Shown here: positions 1-8,699 of the stretch, one piece after another
How positions within the stretch are numbered: the first letter of the stretch is position 1
Layout: each line of letters starts with the position of its first letter
The notes under the pieces: generated by a model
The model's input: only the letters and a program-made list of their open reading frames with translations
Database searches by the model: none
What the model was told of the DNA's origin: nothing
Position numbers and translations under genes: made by a program
NCBI RefSeq assembly: GCF_000304315.1
Contig: NC_018485.1
Coordinates: forward strand, 2,450,501 to 2,514,500
Direction: 5' to 3'
Length of the DNA stretch: 64,000 nt
From: Methylocystis sp. SC2
GTDB lineage: Bacteria > Pseudomonadota > Alphaproteobacteria > Rhizobiales > Beijerinckiaceae

Positions 1-585
1 CGCCCCAAGGCGCATGTCTATGGCTTCGATCCCTCGAGGTTCGGAGCCGAGAGCTATGCAAAGCGCTTTAAGGACGATCCCCGCGTGACTTTTTCCAATG
101 TCGCGCTGTCGGAAAAGCCAGGCGAGTTGCAGTTTTTCGACTATGAAAATATGTGCAACAGCCTTGCCTCGCGCAAGGAAATGCCGGGCGCCGTTCCGAC
201 GGTTTATACCGTTCCTGTCACCACGCTCGACGCGTTCTGCAGCTGCAGGGGGATCGAGCACATCGATATGATGAAGATCGACGCCGAGGGCTACGACCTG
301 AACGTGCTCGAAGGCGCAAGCGATCTGCTTAATCGCCAAGCCATCGACATCTTCATGTTCGAATTTGCGAGCGGTTGGGCCGCGAGCAAACGGTACCTCT
401 GGGAAGCCGTCGAGTTCATGGAGCCTAAGCCATATCGCTTGTTCCACCTCTTCAACGGTTTCCTTTGTCCGCTCGTCTACGACATACGCAATGACAGCTG
501 CACGACCCGGTCGGCCATGTACGTTGGGGTGAGCGATAAGCGCCTGGCGCGCGGCGATATCCCAATGCGCGATTATCGATTCTGA
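1..585 (+). CDS. FkbM-family methyltransferase (5' end outside window)
   Basis: The reading frame is open from the first base, so the gene starts upstream of the window. The visible part begins with a SAM-binding stretch (VYGFDPS) and continues through the FkbM features MMKIDAEGYDLNVLEGA near its middle and an aromatic C-terminal third. FkbM proteins are SAM-dependent methyltransferases, many of which methylate hydroxyls on sugars or polyketides. With a second FkbM gene 52 bp downstream and a glycosyltransferase after that, the likely role is O-methylation of an exopolysaccharide or surface glycan. The acceptor cannot be read from sequence. An internal ATG at 85 exists but would remove the SAM-binding motif, so it is not the true start. 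Confidence 0.85.
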   Translation, partial: RPKAHVYGFDPSRFGAESYAKRFKDDPRVTFSNVALSEKPGELQFFDYENMCNSLASRKEMPGAVPTVYTVPVTTLDAFCSCRGIEHIDMMKIDAEGYDLNVLEGASDLLNRQAIDIFMFEFASGWAASKRYLWEAVEFMEPKPYRLFHLFNGFLCPLVYDIRNDSCTTRSAMYVGVSDKRLARGDIPMRDYRF

Positions 586-637
586 GATAAGCACCACTCT
601 GCATGAGCGTAAGGCGTCTCTTTAAGGCCGACGATAA

Positions 638-1501
638 ATGACCAATGTGATAGATCGTACCGTTATGGGCCTCTGCGCGCGCCTGCCGCGTGGCGGTTAC
701 GCCCTCGCGAAAATGGCCGCCGAATTGCGACCGAGCCTACGCCATTTTCCGGCGAGTCTGCCTTTTGCGGACTTCGAGCTGAAGGGAGACGTCAGCCACA
801 ACGTCTTCTATCCTCTCGCCACGTGTGGGTTCTATCGACACCAACTGGTCGAAGACGATATCCTCGCGCATTTGGCCAAGAGGTCGAACACGATCATCGA
901 CGTCGGCGCCAATATTGGGTTCACCGCCGCGCTTCTTGCCGCCTCGGCGCCAAAGGCGCGAGTCATCTGCTATGAACCTCTGCCCGTCTGTCAGCCCTAC
1001 CTCCAGCAAGTCGCCGAATATTTTCGAAACATCGAGATTGTTCGCAAGGCCGTGGGCGACGCGCCCGGAGAAGCGCATTTTTTGCAGCGTCAGTCCATCG
1101 ACCGCTCATCCCTGGCCGGCAAGGGCGAGGCGCCCGTCACGGACACAATTGCCGTTGAGGTCGTCACTCTGGATTCCCTACATTCCGGAGACATGGTGGA
1201 CCTTCTGAAGATCGATGTGGAAGGTTTTGAACCGGCCGTGTTGGGCGGCGCCCGACAAATGATCGAACGGTGCGCGCCGATGGTCGTTTTCGAAGCCTAT
1301 GAGGCTGACGTCTTGGAGTTTTGCCGCAAATTCTTCCTCGACATTTCGGTCGGCTATGATCTGTATGCGATCGCGATGACAGGCGCGCTGCGTCCCCTCG
1401 ACGTCGATGCCGCAGAGCCGGAAACATGTAATTTTCTTGCTTGGTCGACGAGCCGCGGCCCGCTGTCCGATTTACAGATCCGCCCGAGCTACCGGCGTTA
1501 A
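638..1501 (+). CDS. FkbM-family methyltransferase
   Basis: A 287-residue protein with the complete FkbM fold. It carries the SAM-binding motif IIDVGANIGFTAALLAA (about residues 87-103), the acidic post-motif CYEPLPVC, and the conserved DLLKIDVEGFEPAVLGGA (about 188-205). The first 80 residues are a less conserved N-terminal extension. It follows another FkbM gene on the same strand and ends 9 bp before a glycosyltransferase, so the three probably form one transcript. The likely job is methylation of a sugar in the polysaccharide made by this locus. The two FkbM copies are not near-identical, which suggests different acceptor positions rather than a recent duplication. Confidence 0.85.
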   Translation: MTNVIDRTVMGLCARLPRGGYALAKMAAELRPSLRHFPASLPFADFELKGDVSHNVFYPLATCGFYRHQLVEDDILAHLAKRSNTIIDVGANIGFTAALLAASAPKARVICYEPLPVCQPYLQQVAEYFRNIEIVRKAVGDAPGEAHFLQRQSIDRSSLAGKGEAPVTDTIAVEVVTLDSLHSGDMVDLLKIDVEGFEPAVLGGARQMIERCAPMVVFEAYEADVLEFCRKFFLDISVGYDLYAIAMTGALRPLDVDAAEPETCNFLAWSTSRGPLSDLQIRPSYRR

Positions 1502-1510
1502 TTTCTCTCC

Positions 1511-2809
1511 ATGGCTGAGAAGGCAATGAAGGCCGTTTTCGTCAGCGACGTAAGTCCCGCCCGGGGCCATATCTATGGCCTACGAGTCTCTTCCTTTGCG
1601 CGCGCTATGGCGCGGCGCGGGCACGGCGTCGTCGTGCTTTCTCCCACTTACGAGCCCGAAGACGTTCCCGTCGCTCCCCAAGATCTTGCGGCGTTGCTTC
1701 AAAGCCATGATTGGGCCGCGCCTTTATTCGTCACCGCCCCCCCCGAAATGGTCCCGCATATTGAAGCATCCCGGAACGAGAACGCGCCGGCGCCCTTGCG
1801 TAGAATGCTGACGGCTTATCTCCTGGCTTTCGAAGGCGGCGTGCATGGAGATTGGGAACGTGGAGCTCGGCCTCTCGCCCGTGCGCTCGCCGCCGAGTTT
1901 CGTCCTGACGCCGTATGGGCCGTGTTTGGAAACGCGAGCACGCTCGTCGTCGCGCAGAAACTGGCGCGCGCGGCGGGCGCGTCCTGGTTTATGGACATCA
2001 AGGATAATTGGGAAATCTACACGCCGGCCGCAGTTCGCGGCTTGATGACGCGCCGATTCAAGGATGCCGCCGGCTACACCAGCAATGCATATTTGCATGC
2101 CGACATCGCTGCCCGCTTCCTGCCGCATCGGCGAACGATACTCTACTCCGGCGTCGCAGATGTGATGGCCGCTCCACCCGACGCCGAAGCCCGGAGCGAC
2201 CGATTCCTCCTCACTCTTGTCGGAAGCACATATCGGGATGAGATGCTGGCGCATTTCCTGTCGGGGCTCCAGCGGTGGCTCACGACCCTCACTTCGAGCG
2301 ATCGCCAGAAGGTGTCGCTGCGCTACGTCGGAATTGCGCGATCCGCCGTCGATCGGGTGTTGTCGCGCGCGAACGTCAGCTGCGCGACCGAAACGAGTGG
2401 AAATATTCCCCATGCCGAGTTGGCCCAACTCTGCCAGTCCGCTGCGGCCAACTGCTATCTTTGGGCGCCTTACGGGTTCCACCATAAGCTTCTGGAATTA
2501 CTTTCGACCCGTCGCCCGGTCATCTCTTTTCCGGGCGAGCACGACGAATCCTGCCGTCTTTCACGAGAAGTGAAAGGCGAGTTGATCGTCTGTTCAGACG
2601 AGGAAAAGCTCATCGCCGCCTTCGACGCCATATGGAGACGCTGGGGAGCAGGCGACATATCCGCCAATGCCTGCGACATCTCCAGACTGAATTGGGACGC
2701 AGGCGCTGAAAAGCTCGAGAAATTCTTGCAATCGGCGCTTCCGAGAAGTGGGCGATCGCGGCAGTCTGAGGCCGTCGAGGGACTTCTGGACCCGTTAAGC
2801 GAAAGCTAG
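1511..2809 (+). CDS. Glycosyltransferase, GT-B fold (family 4-like)
   Basis: A 432-residue protein whose N-terminus (KAVFVSDVSPARGHIYGLR, with ARAMARRGHGVVVLSP) resembles the acceptor-binding domain of GT-B glycosyltransferases. The C-terminal half has the donor-domain pattern NIPHAELAQLCQSAAANCYL followed by HHKLLELLSTRRPVISFPG, the region that normally binds the nucleotide sugar. It would act in the cytoplasm, adding a sugar to a lipid-linked glycan. It is the third gene of a + strand set starting with two FkbM methyltransferases. The start is uncertain: ATG at 1511 has no clear ribosome binding site, and ATG at 1526 has GAGAAGG just upstream but very close. Donor and linkage are unknown. 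Confidence 0.8.
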   Translation: MAEKAMKAVFVSDVSPARGHIYGLRVSSFARAMARRGHGVVVLSPTYEPEDVPVAPQDLAALLQSHDWAAPLFVTAPPEMVPHIEASRNENAPAPLRRMLTAYLLAFEGGVHGDWERGARPLARALAAEFRPDAVWAVFGNASTLVVAQKLARAAGASWFMDIKDNWEIYTPAAVRGLMTRRFKDAAGYTSNAYLHADIAARFLPHRRTILYSGVADVMAAPPDAEARSDRFLLTLVGSTYRDEMLAHFLSGLQRWLTTLTSSDRQKVSLRYVGIARSAVDRVLSRANVSCATETSGNIPHAELAQLCQSAAANCYLWAPYGFHHKLLELLSTRRPVISFPGEHDESCRLSREVKGELIVCSDEEKLIAAFDAIWRRWGAGDISANACDISRLNWDAGAEKLEKFLQSALPRSGRSRQSEAVEGLLDPLSES

Positions 2810-2867
2810 AAGACGCACCGTTTACGGGAACCGCCGGTTCGCGAGCACATTCCAATGGAGCGCGCCG

Positions 2868-5216
2868 ATGACTTCGAAGAATTCTCGTTCGCGGCGGGTG
2901 GTCATGGCGGGCTTGATCGCTGCGCCCGTGGCGGGAGGCATGTCTTCTCGGGCAATCGCGGTAGACGGCGAGTGCGCCCTCCCTTTCACGCCGAATATGC
3001 CTATCGTCAATAGCATTGACGCTCTGCGCTGCGCTCCGCGCAAGGTCAGAGCAATTTACTTGATGGACTCAGACGTTGAAGCGAGTCGCAGCGGCGTGTT
3101 TGTCTGGGACTCGACCATCAGCGCCAAGACGCACCAAATCGACGCGATCGACGACGACGGCGTAGGCCAAGGCATATTCGTGGCGCCGCGAGCCGATAAG
3201 GACGGCGCGTGGCGCCGGGTTCACGACGGCGCGATCGACCCCCGCTGGTATGGACTCGAAAAAGGAACCGGCAAATCGCCGGAAGTGTGGGAGAAGAACC
3301 GGCGCGCCATCCAGCGCGCGATCGACCTCATCCAACTCGGCGCGGCGCAAGGCTACGTTTCGATCCCGGCCGGAGATTACGAATTCAGCGGCACCATCCA
3401 TCAAGGTTACGGCGTCTCCTACACTACCATCGTCGTCAAAGGCGCGGGCCGCCGCTATGGCTCTGTGCCTGGAAGCGGCACGATCCTCTGGCATCGGGGA
3501 TCGACCCATTACCAAGCCTGGAACATGCAGGGCCAAAGAGAGCCGCGACTGAGCCATCTTTCGATTCGAGGTTCGCTCTATGACGCCATCAACCAGACGC
3601 TTTTCTCGCTTGCCGACAAAAGATTGCACGAAGAGAGCTACAATGTCGCGCCCGACAGATCGGATGGCGGCGACGGCCGCTACAATCCTTACGCCGGCGT
3701 CACCATCGACGCATTCGCGGGGGATCGCCCGCAAGCTTCTTACCCCGATGTGGCGTACGACAAATCACTCGGCGCCGTGCCTCAATATGGCAAGCGCTTT
3801 TCTTCTCAAATGACGCTCGACGACGTGGATATTAGCGGCTTTATAGTTGGCGTTTGCGTTCAGCCGTGCGACGCGGACGGAAATGGCGATTACCTGCTGC
3901 TGGACAGATGCTCGGTCAACTACAACAAATTCGCGATTAGCGTCGGCAATGGACAGTCTCGGATCGTCGGCGCGCGCAATAGTCTCTTCAACGGCGCATT
4001 CTGCGCGCTGACGAACTCTCGGCACGGGCGCCAAATCGGTCAATTCGGAGGAGAGTTTTCAACCTGCGAAATAAGCATCGCGGTCTGGCTCGGCGAAATG
4101 AATCTGAGCTTCTCCACTAATCTGAAGTTCACGGGCTGCAAGAGTGAATCCGTCTGGGCCTGCTTCAAGACGACTGGAATTGGCGGATCTATTTCATTCG
4201 AAGCTTGCGACCTTAATTTCAGCTGGCAACTTGACCCCGGGCTTGGCGTCCCGCCGCATGTGATTGCGGGAGATGGCGCGAACGTCGAGTTCAATCGCTG
4301 TTCCCTGCGCTACGCCACGGTCTTCTCAAGCGAGGCGAGGCTGTTAAGGTTCGTCGGATACGGGCAGCTGTTGGCGTATAGCAACATGAAGCCGATCCAA
4401 CCGTGGTCGATCCCGAGCCACCAGGCCTTTCCCGCAGGTGTTTTCGCAGGAGGGGCCTCGAACGCCCCACAAGAAATTCGTTATCGGGCTCACAAGCTCA
4501 GCCCGGATCGGACGAAGGGAATAGAGATCGGATGGCGTTCAACCAGTGGCGCCGACGGCTTGACGCTTGGCCGTAACGAGTTCCTTCCCTATTTCCAGCA
4601 GCATTCACAGCCCCGTCAAACTGATTACGGGCCGGAACAGAAAACCATCATTCGGCCTCGTTGGTCGAAGCTCGCGCCAAAAAAGCGCACTCGTTTCGAA
4701 CTCTCGGAGCGGCGGCTCATCTTGAGGTTGCCTCATGAGATAGACGACTCGCAGGCGATGTTCGACGGCTTCTGCCCCGGGGACCTGTTGAGATGCCGAG
4801 AGACGGGGACTGTCTTTGTCTGCAAAAGCCGCGTCGGCGCTGTGTTGGAATACCAGCAGGAAAGTAATTTTCGGAATTCTGGCGGCGGCTGCATCGAAGA
4901 AATACAAAATGACGGCGTTTGGGAGTTTATCAATTGCAGGGTTTATCAGTTTTGCGATGGCTACGTCTCGGTCGCGGCCCAGGCTGGAAGCCCGCATCTT
5001 AGAATCGACGGCGGGGCGTTCCCATCGGAGCTTGCGCCCGCCGACGCTCTTTTGCTCTGCTTTGAAAGCCGAGCTTGGCTCGCCCAAAAGCCAGAATCGA
5101 TTGTCGCATCGGTTGATCGCGAGAATGGCGTGATTACGATGCGAGGCGGAGCCCGCGAGACGGTCAGCGGCGTCACCACCGGTTTTGCGATCAGCGCGCC
5201 GCCGCCGAATGGTTGA
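2868..5216 (+). CDS. Exported right-handed beta-helix (pectate-lyase-like) protein
   Basis: A 782-residue protein beginning with a twin-arginine-like signal (SRSRRVVMAGLIAAP, then an Ala-rich cleavage region near residue 30). Residues about 130-200 contain the pattern NRRAIQRAIDLI...GYVSIPAGDYEFSGTI, the usual entry strand of pectate-lyase/tailspike beta-helices (an Asp or Asn residue, a helix, then a VxIPAGxY strand). This is followed by roughly 300 residues of short beta-rich repeats (for example LDDVDISGF, LLDRCSVNYNKFAISVGNGQSRIVGARNS). Such proteins bind, cleave or epimerise polysaccharides. Standing at the end of a glycan gene set, it may trim or modify the exported polymer. No catalytic triad could be assigned by eye, so lyase activity is not claimed. 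Confidence 0.7.
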   Translation: MTSKNSRSRRVVMAGLIAAPVAGGMSSRAIAVDGECALPFTPNMPIVNSIDALRCAPRKVRAIYLMDSDVEASRSGVFVWDSTISAKTHQIDAIDDDGVGQGIFVAPRADKDGAWRRVHDGAIDPRWYGLEKGTGKSPEVWEKNRRAIQRAIDLIQLGAAQGYVSIPAGDYEFSGTIHQGYGVSYTTIVVKGAGRRYGSVPGSGTILWHRGSTHYQAWNMQGQREPRLSHLSIRGSLYDAINQTLFSLADKRLHEESYNVAPDRSDGGDGRYNPYAGVTIDAFAGDRPQASYPDVAYDKSLGAVPQYGKRFSSQMTLDDVDISGFIVGVCVQPCDADGNGDYLLLDRCSVNYNKFAISVGNGQSRIVGARNSLFNGAFCALTNSRHGRQIGQFGGEFSTCEISIAVWLGEMNLSFSTNLKFTGCKSESVWACFKTTGIGGSISFEACDLNFSWQLDPGLGVPPHVIAGDGANVEFNRCSLRYATVFSSEARLLRFVGYGQLLAYSNMKPIQPWSIPSHQAFPAGVFAGGASNAPQEIRYRAHKLSPDRTKGIEIGWRSTSGADGLTLGRNEFLPYFQQHSQPRQTDYGPEQKTIIRPRWSKLAPKKRTRFELSERRLILRLPHEIDDSQAMFDGFCPGDLLRCRETGTVFVCKSRVGAVLEYQQESNFRNSGGGCIEEIQNDGVWEFINCRVYQFCDGYVSVAAQAGSPHLRIDGGAFPSELAPADALLLCFESRAWLAQKPESIVASVDRENGVITMRGGARETVSGVTTGFAISAPPPNG

Positions 5217-5294
5217 CTTTGCTTCCGCCGCTTGCTGTCGAGCACCGGGGAGCGCGCTTTCGCGATCAATCTAATCCTGACGTGAGTGGGCCGG

Positions 5295-6317
5295 TCAGAC
5301 GCCATAGTAGCATCTGTACCACTCGACAAAGTTCGCGACGCCCTCGCGCACCGGCGTTGCGGGCTTGTAGCCGGTGCATTTCAGAAGTTCCGAAACGTCT
5401 GCGTAGGTATCGGGCACATCGCCGGGCTGGAGAGGGAGAAGCTCCTTGATCGCTTTACGTCCAAGGCGCTCCTCCAATGCATCGATATATTCCGTCAATT
5501 TTACCGGCGCATTGCTTCCGATATTGAGGATTCGAAATGGCGCGTTCGAAGTCGCCGGGTCGGGATCGTCGCTCGACCAGTCGGGGTTGGGCAGAGACGG
5601 TTGATCGCTCACGCGGATGACGCCTTCGACGATGTCCGAGACATAGGTGAAATCGCGGGTGTGATTGCCATGGTTGAAAACCTTGATCGGTTCGCCCGCT
5701 AGAATGTTTTTCGTGAACAGGAACAGCGCCATATCGGGGCGCCCCCAAGGCCCGTACACGGTGAAAAAACGTAGACCGGTCGTCGGCAGATGAAACAAAT
5801 GGCTGTAGGCGTGGGCCATGAGTTCATTCGCACGTTTGGTCGCCGCATAAAATTGGAGAGGATGATCGACGCCTCGGTGCTCCGAAAATGGGAATTGCGT
5901 ATTTGCGCCGTAGACGCTCGACGTCGATGCATAGGTCAGATGCGGGGTTTCCGCATGCCGGCACATTTCTAGAATGTTCGTGAAGGCGACGAGGTTCGAC
6001 TCAACGTAATCTTGCGGGTGCGTGATGCTATGCCTGACGCCGGCCTGCGCGGCGAGATGAATGACGCGGTCGAAAGAGTGCGCCCGGAAACACCGATCGA
6101 GGGCCGTCTTGTCAATTAGATTCGCCTGCACGAACGCGTAGCTTCCGCCACTCGTCTGCGCGATTTTTTCGAGCTCCGCGAGACGCGCCATCTTGAGCGC
6201 GGGATCGTAATAGGCGTTGACGCTGTCGAACCCAACGACGTCATCGCCCCGCTCGAGCAGCGCCTTCGCCGTGTGAAACCCGATGAAGCCGGCGCTGCCG
6301 GTTACGAGGACTTTCAT
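5295..6317 (-). CDS. NAD-dependent epimerase, UDP-glucuronate 4-epimerase type
   Basis: A 340-residue extended short-chain dehydrogenase. The Rossmann motif [14 protein letters not shown] is at residues 7-20, the catalytic serine region is YASTSSVYG, and the catalytic pair lies in [10 protein letters not shown] (YxxxK). The segment [15 protein letters not shown] is characteristic of UDP-glucuronate 4-epimerases (CapI/LspL group), which convert UDP-glucuronate to UDP-galacturonate. Its start lies one base after the stop of the upstream nucleotide-sugar dehydrogenase, so the two are translationally close and biochemically sequential: oxidation to a UDP-uronic acid, then C4 epimerisation. It is the last gene of the - strand polysaccharide operon. 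Substrate (glucuronate or N-acetyl derivative) is inferred from family resemblance. Confidence 0.88.
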   Translation of the reverse strand: MKVLVTGSAGFIGFHTAKALLERGDDVVGFDSVNAYYDPALKMARLAELEKIAQTSGGSYAFVQANLIDKTALDRCFRAHSFDRVIHLAAQAGVRHSITHPQDYVESNLVAFTNILEMCRHAETPHLTYASTSSVYGANTQFPFSEHRGVDHPLQFYAATKRANELMAHAYSHLFHLPTTGLRFFTVYGPWGRPDMALFLFTKNILAGEPIKVFNHGNHTRDFTYVSDIVEGVIRVSDQPSLPNPDWSSDDPDPATSNAPFRILNIGSNAPVKLTEYIDALEERLGRKAIKELLPLQPGDVPDTYADVSELLKCTGYKPATPVREGVANFVEWYRCYYGV

Positions 6318-6318
6318 C

Positions 6319-7596
6319 TCATAGTCTCCCGTCGCTTTCGGCGCGCGCGAAAATCCCTTTAGTGTCGAAAAGAATTGCTCGAGGTTTGCCTAGCGCCCGC
6401 AGCCGCTTCGGGCCCATTTCGATGAACTCTTTATGCGCGGTTGTGACAATAATGGCGTCGTAAAGCATGCCGTCCGGCAGCGATGTGATTAGCTTGACGC
6501 CCGTCTCATGTTCGGCTTCCTCCGCGTTCGCCCACGGGTCGAAGACGTCAACCTCCGCATGAAACTCCCTTAGAGATTCGATAACGTCGACAACCTTGGA
6601 GTTCCTCAAATCAGGGCAGTTTTCCTTGAATGTCAGGCCCATCACCAAAATGCGGCTCCCGACGACAGGAAATTGGTTGCGCATCATTAGACGCGCAACC
6701 CTGTCGGCGACATAAGGGCCCATTCTGTCGTTAATGCGTCGCCCTGCGAGGATGACTTCAGGATGGTAGCCGACCTCCTGGGCGCGGTGCGTCAAATAAT
6801 AAGGGTCGACGCCGATGCAGTGACCGCCGACCAGGCCCGGCGTGAACCGGAGGAAGTTCCATTTGGTTCCCGCCGCAGCCAGAACGTCTTGTGTGTCGAT
6901 GCCAAGCTTGTGAAAAATGATCGCGAGTTCGTTCATCAAGGCGATGTTGAGGTCGCGCTGAGTGTTCTCAATCACTTTAGCCGCTTCAGCGACTTCGATG
7001 GAGCTCGCTTTGTGCGTGCCGGCGACGACAATGGATTTGTAAAGAGCATCCACGGCGTCGGCCGCTTCCGGCGTCGAGCCGCTTGTCACTTTGGTGATTG
7101 TCGGCAGACGGTGCATTTTGTCACCGGGGTTGATGCGCTCGGGACTATAGCCGACGAAGAAGTCCTTGTTGAAGGCGAGGCCGGAAGTGGCTTCAAGGAT
7201 TGGCACGCAAATCTCGCGCGTGCATCCTGGGTATACAGTCGATTCGAAGACGACGATGCTTCCCCTTTCCATGACGCGTCCAACCGTATCGGAAGCCTTT
7301 TTGAGTAGGGTCATGTCAGGACGTTGGGCCTGATCGACGGGCGTAGGGACCGCCACGATGAAAATGCGGCAGCATTTCATGTCATTGGGATCTGAAGTAT
7401 AGGTCAGGTGCTGGGCGCCCGCCAATTCGCTACACTCAACCTCGCGAGTGCTGTCATGGCCTGAACGGAGTTCAGCGATGCGATGGGGCTGAATGTCGAA
7501 GCCCACGACAGGACGAATTTTACCGAATTCCACGGCGATGGGCAGTCCGACGTAGCCAAGTCCGACGACGGCTATCGTTTCGTTTTCAAGATGCAT
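6319..7596 (-). CDS. UDP-sugar 6-dehydrogenase (TviB/WbpO/VipA-like)
   Basis: A nucleotide-sugar dehydrogenase of 425 residues. The NAD-binding motif [16 protein letters not shown] is at the N-terminus. The catalytic cysteine lies in [15 protein letters not shown], and the C-terminal substrate domain contains [17 protein letters not shown]. It oxidises C6 of a UDP-hexose or UDP-HexNAc twice to a uronic acid. Sequence style is closest to the TviB group (UDP-GlcNAc or UDP-GalNAc dehydrogenases), though pairing with a UDP-glucuronate-type epimerase leaves UDP-glucose possible. I chose ATG at 7596 because it is preceded by GGGGAAGAA at good spacing. A GTG at 7611 in frame has no such site. Upstream lie the remnants of a decarboxylase gene and an insertion sequence. 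Confidence 0.9.
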   Translation of the reverse strand: MHLENETIAVVGLGYVGLPIAVEFGKIRPVVGFDIQPHRIAELRSGHDSTREVECSELAGAQHLTYTSDPNDMKCCRIFIVAVPTPVDQAQRPDMTLLKKASDTVGRVMERGSIVVFESTVYPGCTREICVPILEATSGLAFNKDFFVGYSPERINPGDKMHRLPTITKVTSGSTPEAADAVDALYKSIVVAGTHKASSIEVAEAAKVIENTQRDLNIALMNELAIIFHKLGIDTQDVLAAAGTKWNFLRFTPGLVGGHCIGVDPYYLTHRAQEVGYHPEVILAGRRINDRMGPYVADRVARLMMRNQFPVVGSRILVMGLTFKENCPDLRNSKVVDVIESLREFHAEVDVFDPWANAEEAEHETGVKLITSLPDGMLYDAIIVTTAHKEFIEMGPKRLRALGKPRAILFDTKGIFARAESDGRL

Positions 7597-7649
7597 ATTT
7601 CTTCCCCACACACTTCGATGATTTTAAGATTCCGTTTTGAGAACGTCGT

Positions 7650-8195
7650 TCAGCGAGCAATCCTTCGCAAGACGAGGCCACCCATTGTGACACGGATCAT
7701 GGCTGTTGAGACGTCGATGCGCTTTTCGAAAGCTCGCGCGCCGCCCCGCCAGCCGGTCACCCACCCGAAGATTCACGCGACGACCCAGCGTCGCGGCAGA
7801 ACTTTAAAGCCCGGATCGGCGTCGATCCTTCGCACGATCTCTATTACGAACTCCTCGAACGACGTCCATGAATTTTCTGCGATCATAGGCGCCATCGGCG
7901 AAGACATGGTTGACCGCGCCAGCGCTTGCGGAAGGCGTCCAGGATATACTGCGCTCCCGCGGAGTTGGAAACATCCGCTGTAACAGATTGACGATGAGCA
8001 GCCGTCCGCATCGACTGCCGCAATGTGGCGCTTGCGCCCTTTGAGTTTCTCGCCGACGTCGCACGCCGGCGGCTTTGACCGATTGGTCGTCGATGACGCC
8101 CGCCGAGGAACTCGTCGGGCGCCCTGTGCGTTCGCGGTCGATCATCGGCGCCAGTCGATCGTCTCGAGCGGAAGGCTGCTGATTCCGATCGAAGC
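7650..8195 (-). pseudogene. IS5-type transposase remnant
   Basis: Translating the - strand in shifting frames gives pieces typical of IS5-family DDE transposases: RTGRPTSSSAGVIDDQSVKAA (about 8130-8070), then HVFADGAYDRRKFMDV (about 7915-7870), then DADPGFKVLPRRWVV, GWVTGW and AFEKRIDVSTAMIRV down to a TGA at 7650-7652. There are at least two frame changes. A TGA stop interrupts the place where the family has VVERTFGW, so no transposase can be made. Terminal inverted repeats were not found by eye. The element sits directly behind a ruined UDP-glucuronate decarboxylase gene, and insertion is a likely cause of that loss. Confidence 0.8.
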
Positions 8196-8209
8196 CGTCA
8201 ATCCTTGTG

Positions 8210-8685
8210 CGGCATAAGCCCGCGGCGGTCGGCCGAAGCGCCTGCGCGACGAAGTTCGAGACCAAGCGAGCGTCATTTGGATGCATGCGCGGGCCATCGG
8301 TATCGAAAGTCGGACGACCTTCGCCGCCACTTCGCGCTGGCGGACGCACAAGTGTCTCAGCGCAGCGCTCGCCTTGTCGTAGCAGGAGCGAAATCCGATA
8401 CATCGCCCAATGATTTTCGGTTTGGGAGTGAACAATTAGAACGCCATAAACTTCTGACGTCGACGCTTGCAGGATTTTAGCCTGCACGCGCCAGGCAAGG
8501 CTCAGCATGTCGATCACGCTCATGATGCTGGTCTTGGTCATTTGGGCCGGATCAAACTGAGGGTGAATCGGCGCGCTGCCGAGGACGCCAAGTGTAGATC
8601 TCGTCCATTCCGACTGCGGGAGAGTTACGTCGCGGCAAAAGTTCCAAGTGTCGCGCGCCTGTAAAATAGTTAAAGATGAACCCAG
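8210..8685 (-). pseudogene. UDP-glucuronate decarboxylase (UDP-xylose synthase) remnant
   Basis: The - strand encodes, with frameshifts and missing ends, the signature segments of UDP-xylose synthase-type enzymes. In order these are NYFTG, a damaged RDVT...PIHPQFDPAQMTKTSI, then ILQASTSEVYG, HSQTENHW, RSCYD (in another frame, the catalytic Tyr), GERCAETL, and GPRMHPNDARLVSNFVAQAL. The N-terminal NAD-binding motif is absent and the 3' third is replaced by the IS5-type remnant. The gene would have decarboxylated UDP-glucuronate to UDP-xylose. It lies within the polysaccharide operon on the same strand as the intact dehydrogenase and 4-epimerase, so this strain has probably lost the xylose branch. 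Confidence 0.78.
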
Positions 8686-8699
8686 GGCGGCTCAATGCG

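Noticed and set aside
7804..8541. 245-residue - strand frame as a real gene
   Set aside because: It joins pieces of two different families (UDP-xylose synthase and IS5 transposase) in a chance open frame. The conserved pieces move between frames, so it is pseudogene sequence.
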